NCBI GenBank assembly: GCA_910577885.1
Contig: CAJTNK010000040.1
Coordinates: 1-17,199 of the forward strand
Direction: 5' to 3'
Origin: an uncultured Rikenella sp.
Lineage (GTDB): Bacteria > Bacteroidota > Bacteroidia > Bacteroidales > Rikenellaceae
Length of the DNA stretch: 17,199 nt
Position numbers and translations under genes: made by a program. Shown piece after piece: positions 14,046-17,199 of this stretch (the first letter of the stretch is position 1; each line of letters begins with the position of its first letter). The notes below the pieces were generated by a model, which did no database searches, had not been told where the DNA came from, and saw nothing but the letters and a program-made list of their open reading frames with translations.

Positions 14046-14400
14046 CGTTCTTTTTCTCTTTGCCTTTTTTCTTTGGCAACTGTACGGAACTGTTCTCTTT
14101 GTGAACAAAGAGAACCAGAAAAACTTTCGGGAATGCTGTCGCATTCCATGGGCTGCCGTAGTCAAGAGCCTTGGGTCCTTTCTTTTGGGGTCGGGCTTTG
14201 ATGGGGCGCATGGTGCAGTGCAAAGACTTTGCGCCCCATCAAAAGACCCGGCCCCAACAAAGTGGGCTAAAGCATTAGCTTGCGGAGCCTAAGGCGTAGC
14301 GTATGCTATCTCAAAAGTTTTTGGTGCCGCTTTTTCCAAAAAGCGGCAGTCCCCTCCCGGTTGTGAAGGAAATAGGACAAGAGAGAAAAAAAGAGCTATT
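14046..14400. repeat. Composite palindromic element D (core form)
   Basis: Fourth member, between mqnA and corA. Left hairpin GTTCTCTTTGT-GA-ACAAAGAGAAC (14092-14115), small hairpin GGAATGC-TGTC-GCATTCC (about 14131-14148), central hairpin (14185-14210 with 14230-14257), inner right part resembling that of element C (GTAGCGTATGCTATCTCAA), and right hairpin TGCCGCTTTTT-CC-AAAAAGCGGCA (14325-14348). T-rich left and A/G-rich right flanks (14046-14075, 14370-14395) pair weakly as outer arms. Confidence 0.75.
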
Positions 14401-14415
14401 AAAATGAAGTAATGT

Positions 14416-14425
14416 AAAGGAGGGG
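14416..14425 (+). promoter_or_regulatory. Strong Shine-Dalgarno site of corA
   Basis: AAAGGAGGGG lies 7 bases before the ATG at 14433. Such a site is unusual in Bacteroidota, where most genes lack one, and it selects this ATG over the out-of-frame ATG at 14426. Confidence 0.6.
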
Positions 14426-14432
14426 ATGCGTA

Positions 14433-15386
14433 ATGATCATATTGTATTTGAAGTCGTTGAACAAGGTGATCCGCGATCCGGAGCCGAAGGTTTTCGAGGA
14501 GTTGGGTTACGACGATTTGTTGTGGATCGACCTGGTTGTTCCGACGGCGAAGGAGCGGAAGTTGGTGGAGAGTTTTTTGGACGTGAATCTTTTGACGCGT
14601 CAGCAGGCCGAGGAGATTGAGACCTCGTCGCGGTATGCGGAGTTGGAGGATTCGATTATATGTAACACCAGTTTCACGATTTTGCGGGACGGGGGGTTCG
14701 ACGTGGAGACGGTTTCGTTTATCCTGAGCGAGGGTTTGTTGGTTTCGGAACGGAACACCGACCTGCGGACTTTCAGCGAGGCCAGCCGGAAGATTCAGAT
14801 GAATTATCGGTCGTACACGACCGGTTATCATGTGTTGATATCGATTCTCGAGGCCCGGATCGACCTGGATGCCGATATGGTCGAGATCATTTCGCGACAG
14901 ATCGCCGCGCTGAACGCCGTGAACAAGGATGTGGACAAGAGCGTCGACCGCGAGGTGCTGTTGCACATCAACCGTTTGCAGGAAAACATGATGGTGCTGC
15001 GGGAGAGTATTTTCGACCGTCAGCGGCTGTTGTCGGGGATCCAGCGCAGCGAGCGTTTCCCGAACGACGCCTATCCGCGGGTGGCGATCATGAGCAAGGA
15101 CGTCGGGTCGCTGCTCAACCACGCCGATTTCAGCTTCGAACGGCTCGAATTCCTGCAGGATACGTTCATGGGGTTGATTAACATCGAACAGAACAAGATC
15201 ATCAAGATGTTTACGATCTTGTCGGTGATCTTCATGCCGCCGACCTTGATTGCGGGGATCTACGGGATGAACTACCGTCTCAAGCCGTTCGACGAGTGGA
15301 GCTACGGTTTCGAATTCTCGATCGGCCTGATGCTGGTCTCGATCGGCCTGACGCTCTACTTCTTCAAACGCAAAAAGTGGATGTAA
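14433..15386 (+). CDS. corA: CorA-family Mg2+/Co2+ transporter
   Basis: The 317-residue protein forms a homopentameric inner-membrane channel for Mg2+ (and Co2+). The large N-terminal cytosolic domain runs to about residue 258 and ends in the long stalk helix (SLLNHADFSFERLEFLQDTF and onward). Two membrane segments follow: about 259-279, ending in the selectivity motif YGMN (277-280), and about 294-311, followed by the basic tail FFKRKKWM. The acidic loop after GMN contains KPFDEW in place of the usual acidic pair PE, which is a common variation. Length is normal. The start is set by the Shine-Dalgarno site at 14416-14425. Element D precedes it and a GC hairpin at 15398-15417 follows. No Mg2+ riboswitch (M-box) was recognised upstream. 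Confidence 0.92.
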   Translation: MIILYLKSLNKVIRDPEPKVFEELGYDDLLWIDLVVPTAKERKLVESFLDVNLLTRQQAEEIETSSRYAELEDSIICNTSFTILRDGGFDVETVSFILSEGLLVSERNTDLRTFSEASRKIQMNYRSYTTGYHVLISILEARIDLDADMVEIISRQIAALNAVNKDVDKSVDREVLLHINRLQENMMVLRESIFDRQRLLSGIQRSERFPNDAYPRVAIMSKDVGSLLNHADFSFERLEFLQDTFMGLINIEQNKIIKMFTILSVIFMPPTLIAGIYGMNYRLKPFDEWSYGFEFSIGLMLVSIGLTLYFFKRKKWM

Positions 15387-15397
15387 AAGAGGGGCGG

Positions 15398-15417
15398 CGG
15401 GGCGATTTTTCGCCCCG
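15398..15417. terminator. Hairpin downstream of corA
   Basis: CGGGGCGA-TTTT-TCGCCCCG, an 8-bp perfect stem with a T4 loop, 11 bases after the corA stop and before the metK promoter. There is no T-run after it, so termination strength is uncertain. Confidence 0.45.
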
Positions 15418-15444
15418 GAGCGATGACTTGTCGGAAATATTCCC

Positions 15445-15452
15445 TACCTTTG
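15445..15452 (+). promoter_or_regulatory. -7 box for the metK transcript
   Basis: TACCTTTG fits TAnnTTTG; a TTG at 15428-15430 is somewhat close for a -33 box. A start near 15460 would give a leader of about 240 bases containing the SAM-II-like aptamer. Confidence 0.55.
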
Positions 15453-15492
15453 CCCCGTCTGCCGGGGGGCGGACACCCGCTGCTCAGGGGAA

Positions 15493-15540
15493 CGTGGACA
15501 GATTTGGTCGATTGCAACCACGAGAAAAAATGCTAAAGCA
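15493..15540 (+). promoter_or_regulatory. SAM-II-like riboswitch aptamer upstream of metK
   Basis: CGTGG (15493-15497) pairs with CCACG (15518-15522). The loop has AGATTTG and GATTGCAA, and the 3' part has an A-run followed by ATGCTAAAGC (15530-15539). These conserved blocks in this order and spacing match the SAM-II (metA motif) pseudoknot known from alphaproteobacteria and Bacteroidota, which binds S-adenosylmethionine and shuts off methionine/SAM genes. The pseudoknot pairing between loop and 3' strand was not fully checked by hand. Position upstream of the SAM synthetase gene fits feedback control. A SAM-I or other class does not fit the size. Confidence 0.78.
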
Positions 15541-15688
15541 CACACTCCTATCTTTTCGATTGGCCGCGCTGGCGGGGTTTTCGTGCGCTTTGCTCTCCGT
15601 GTTGTTGGTCGCCGCCGACTCTCAGGCCGAATGCTCGTGTTTTTCCCGGATCGTGTGTGGGTTTTCCGAGATGTTTAACTCATATTAA
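15530..15688 (+). CDS. Possible 52-residue leader peptide upstream of metK
   Basis: ATG at 15530 is part of the 3' strand of the SAM-II-like aptamer (ATGCTAAAGC). The frame codes MLKHTLLSFRLAALAGFSC, a hydrophobic stretch to about residue 29, then a Cys-rich end (CSCFSRIVCGFSEMFNSY), and stops 11 bases before metK. No family is recognised. Translation of it would be directly sensitive to SAM binding and could be coupled to metK; equally, it may be untranslated spacer. Similar small frames arise by chance in GC-rich DNA, so confidence is low. Confidence 0.35.
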   Translation: MLKHTLLSFRLAALAGFSCALLSVLLVAADSQAECSCFSRIVCGFSEMFNSY

Positions 15689-15699
15689 GTAACACTGAG

Positions 15700-16917
15700 A
15701 TGGGATACCTGTTTACATCGGAATCCGTGTCCGAAGGACACCCCGATAAAGTCGCCGACCAGATTTCGGACGCTATTCTGGACGAATTCCTGCGGAGCGA
15801 TCCGGAGTCGAAAGTCGCTTGCGAGACGCTGTGTACCACCGGCCTGGTGGTGGTGAGCGGCGAGGTCAAGTCGAACGCCTATGTCGATATCCAAAACACC
15901 GTCCGCGGGGTGATCGAACGCATCGGGTACACCGAGGCCGATTATATGTTCGAGGCCAAGTCGTGCGGGGTGCTGTCGGCGATTCACGAACAGTCGCCGG
16001 ACATCAACCAAGGGGTCGAACGTGCTGCCAAAGAGGAACAAGGGGCTGGCGACCAGGGGATTATGTTCGGTTATGCTTGCCACGAGACCAAGGAGCTGAT
16101 GCCGGCTTCGTTGATGCTGTCGCACATCCTGCTGATGGAGCTGGCCGACATCCGGCGCGAGGGGAAGGAGGTGATGGGGTATTTGCGGCCGGATGCCAAG
16201 TCGCAAGTGACGGTCGAGTACGGAGACGATCATCGGCCGAAGCGGATTCACACCATCGTGATCTCCACGCAGCACGATCCGGAGGCGACTCAGGCGCAGA
16301 TCGAGGCCGATGTGCGGCGGATTCTGATTCCGCGGGTGCGGAAGACGCTCGAGAAGCGCGGGAATGAGTTGTTGTTGAGTTTGTTGCACGACGACTATAT
16401 CCTCCATGTCAACCCGACTGGGAAGTTCATGATCGGCGGTCCGCACGGCGATACGGGGCTGACGGGACGAAAAATCATCGTCGACTCGTATGGCGGCCGC
16501 GGGGCGCACGGCGGCGGGGCGTTCTCGGGCAAGGACTCCTCGAAGGTCGACCGGTCGGCGGCTTATGCGGCCCGGCATATCGCCAAAAACATGGTGGCGG
16601 CGGGGATTGCCGATGCGGTGTTGGTGCAGGTGGCTTATGCGATCGGCATCGCGCGGCCGGTGAGCGTTTTTGTCGACACGTACGGGACGGCGAAAATCGG
16701 ACTTCCGGATGGCGAAATCGCGGCGAAGGTGGCCGAGTTGTTCGACTTGCGTCCGGCGAAGATCGTCGAGCGATACGGGTTGAAAAACCCGATTTTCGCC
16801 CCGACGGCGGCTTACGGACATTTCGGTCGGGAACCGTATGTCGAAAACGGGATCCAGTTTTTTGGGTGGGAGAAGTTGGACGAGGTGGAGCGTCTGCGTA
16901 CGGCTTTCGGGCTCTGA
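15700..16917 (+). CDS. metK: S-adenosylmethionine synthetase
   Basis: The 405-residue cytosolic enzyme makes S-adenosylmethionine from methionine and ATP; family members act as tetramers. Seen: SVSEGHPDKVADQISDA (9-25) with the ATP-binding HPDK, signature 1 GAGDQGIMFGYA (115-126), GKFMIGGPHGDTGLTGRKI, and signature 2 GGGAFSGKD (271-279), plus RSAAYAARHIAKN. All active-site motifs are intact and the length is within the normal range. The ATG at 15700 starts right at the conserved YLFTSESVSEGHPDK. It is preceded by a long leader with a SAM-II-like aptamer and a small frame ending 11 bases upstream, pointing to feedback by its own product. No intrinsic terminator is evident right after the stop. 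Confidence 0.96.
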   Translation: MGYLFTSESVSEGHPDKVADQISDAILDEFLRSDPESKVACETLCTTGLVVVSGEVKSNAYVDIQNTVRGVIERIGYTEADYMFEAKSCGVLSAIHEQSPDINQGVERAAKEEQGAGDQGIMFGYACHETKELMPASLMLSHILLMELADIRREGKEVMGYLRPDAKSQVTVEYGDDHRPKRIHTIVISTQHDPEATQAQIEADVRRILIPRVRKTLEKRGNELLLSLLHDDYILHVNPTGKFMIGGPHGDTGLTGRKIIVDSYGGRGAHGGGAFSGKDSSKVDRSAAYAARHIAKNMVAAGIADAVLVQVAYAIGIARPVSVFVDTYGTAKIGLPDGEIAAKVAELFDLRPAKIVERYGLKNPIFAPTAAYGHFGREPYVENGIQFFGWEKLDEVERLRTAFGL

Positions 16918-16956
16918 TGTTTTTTGGGGGGCGTTTTGCCGGTGGTATCTCTGCCC

Positions 16957-16999
16957 GTTTTTCTCGCCCGAATGGGTAATACCGAGTGCCGGGAGGCAC
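16957..16999. repeat. Direct repeat unit 1 with GTGCC-type hairpin
   Basis: CCGTTTTTCTCGCCCGA followed by a G-rich spacer and the hairpin GTGCCGGGAGGCAC (16986-16999), then CGCCCGCC. The same order is found again at 17138-17182. The hairpin differs from the common GTGCCGAGCGGCAC only in the loop region. Confidence 0.65.
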
Positions 17000-17054
17000 C
17001 GCCCGCCCGGCGTAAGGGCAGCCCGGCCGGCTTGAGGCCAGTTCTCTCAAGGTT

Positions 17055-17130
17055 CCGCGCGCCCCGCCTTAAGAGGAAATCAAACCGATAAACGGTGAGT
17101 TTATCGGGAATGATTTCCCCAGGCGCGCGG
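17055..17130. repeat. Nested 76-base hairpin downstream of metK
   Basis: Three stems lie in one axis: CCGCGCGCC (17055-17063) with GGCGCGCGG (17122-17130), GGAAATCA (17075-17082) with TGATTTCC (17111-17118), and CCGATAAAC (17085-17093) with GTTTATCGG (17099-17107), closed by the loop GGTGA. Internal loops are asymmetric. A smaller hairpin CTTGAG/CTCAAG (17031-17051) precedes it. It may be a structured RNA, a terminator-like 3' end or a mobile inverted repeat. Confidence 0.7.
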
Positions 17131-17137
17131 ACAGTGA

Positions 17138-17182
17138 CCGTTTTTCTCGCCCGATAGGCTCGGTTCGGGTGCCGAGCGGCAC
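17138..17182. repeat. Direct repeat unit 2 with GTGCCGAGCGGCAC hairpin
   Basis: Second copy of CCGTTTTTCTCGCCCGA with spacer and then the exact 14-base hairpin at 17169-17182, followed by GGTCGCCCGCCCG. The two units flank the nested hairpin at 17055-17130. The rest of 16918-17199 has no gene that I can support. Confidence 0.65.
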
Positions 17183-17199
17183 CGGTCGCCCGCCCGCCT

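Noticed and set aside
6117..14400. CRISPR array
   Set aside because: The repeats are few, long and self-complementary, far apart and without regular spacers.
15575..15595. Intrinsic terminator in the metK leader (CCGC-GCTG-GCGG followed by TTTT)
   Set aside because: Only a 4-bp stem with a short T-run; too weak to claim transcriptional attenuation.

Overview
The window looks like chromosomal DNA from a GC-rich member of the Bacteroidota, most likely Bacteroidales (Rikenellaceae/Alistipes-like is a guess). Support: several TAnnTTTG-type -7 boxes typical of this phylum, FISUMP-type C-terminal domains, a DUF4286-type protein, the gene order M23-dxr-rseP, and a SAM-II-type aptamer before metK. 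Genus is not resolved from the sequence.

Layout. (1) Positions 1-870 hold at least four start-less C-terminal fragments of a FISUMP-type surface protein on the minus strand, separated by a conserved linker and short GTGCC...GGCAC hairpins; they look like silent or variable cassettes. (2) 1027-1593 is a secreted protein of unknown function with its own promoter and a strong terminator. (3) 1865-3958 is a CPA1-type Na+/H+ antiporter with a long cytosolic tail; a bidirectional terminator separates it from the convergent pair DUF4286-like gene and secreted GH31 glycosidase (6096 down to 4145). (4) 10099 down to 6588 is a minus-strand operon: membrane-anchored degenerate LytM/M23 protein, dxr (isoprenoid synthesis) and rseP (site-2 protease). 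(5) 10670-14011 on the plus strand carries an alpha/beta hydrolase, a threonylcarbamoyl-AMP synthase (tRNA t6A), a hotdog thioesterase and mqnA (futalosine-route menaquinone synthesis). (6) 14433-15386 is corA and 15700-16917 is metK, with a SAM-II-like riboswitch and a 52-codon leader ORF in the metK leader. (7) The last 280 bases hold structured repeats and no gene.

The most unusual content is not coding. Four intergenic regions (about 6117-6567, 10161-10612, 11483-11835, 14046-14400) carry members of one family of large composite palindromes. Each has two flanking 24-base hairpins (11-bp stems around a 2-base centre), inner small hairpins and a long central hairpin. Stem sequences differ between copies but remain self-complementary, so structure rather than sequence is conserved. 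Together with the FISUMP cassette array and the metK leader these are the places most worth a second look. No tRNA, rRNA, CRISPR array, transposase or reverse transcriptase was seen.
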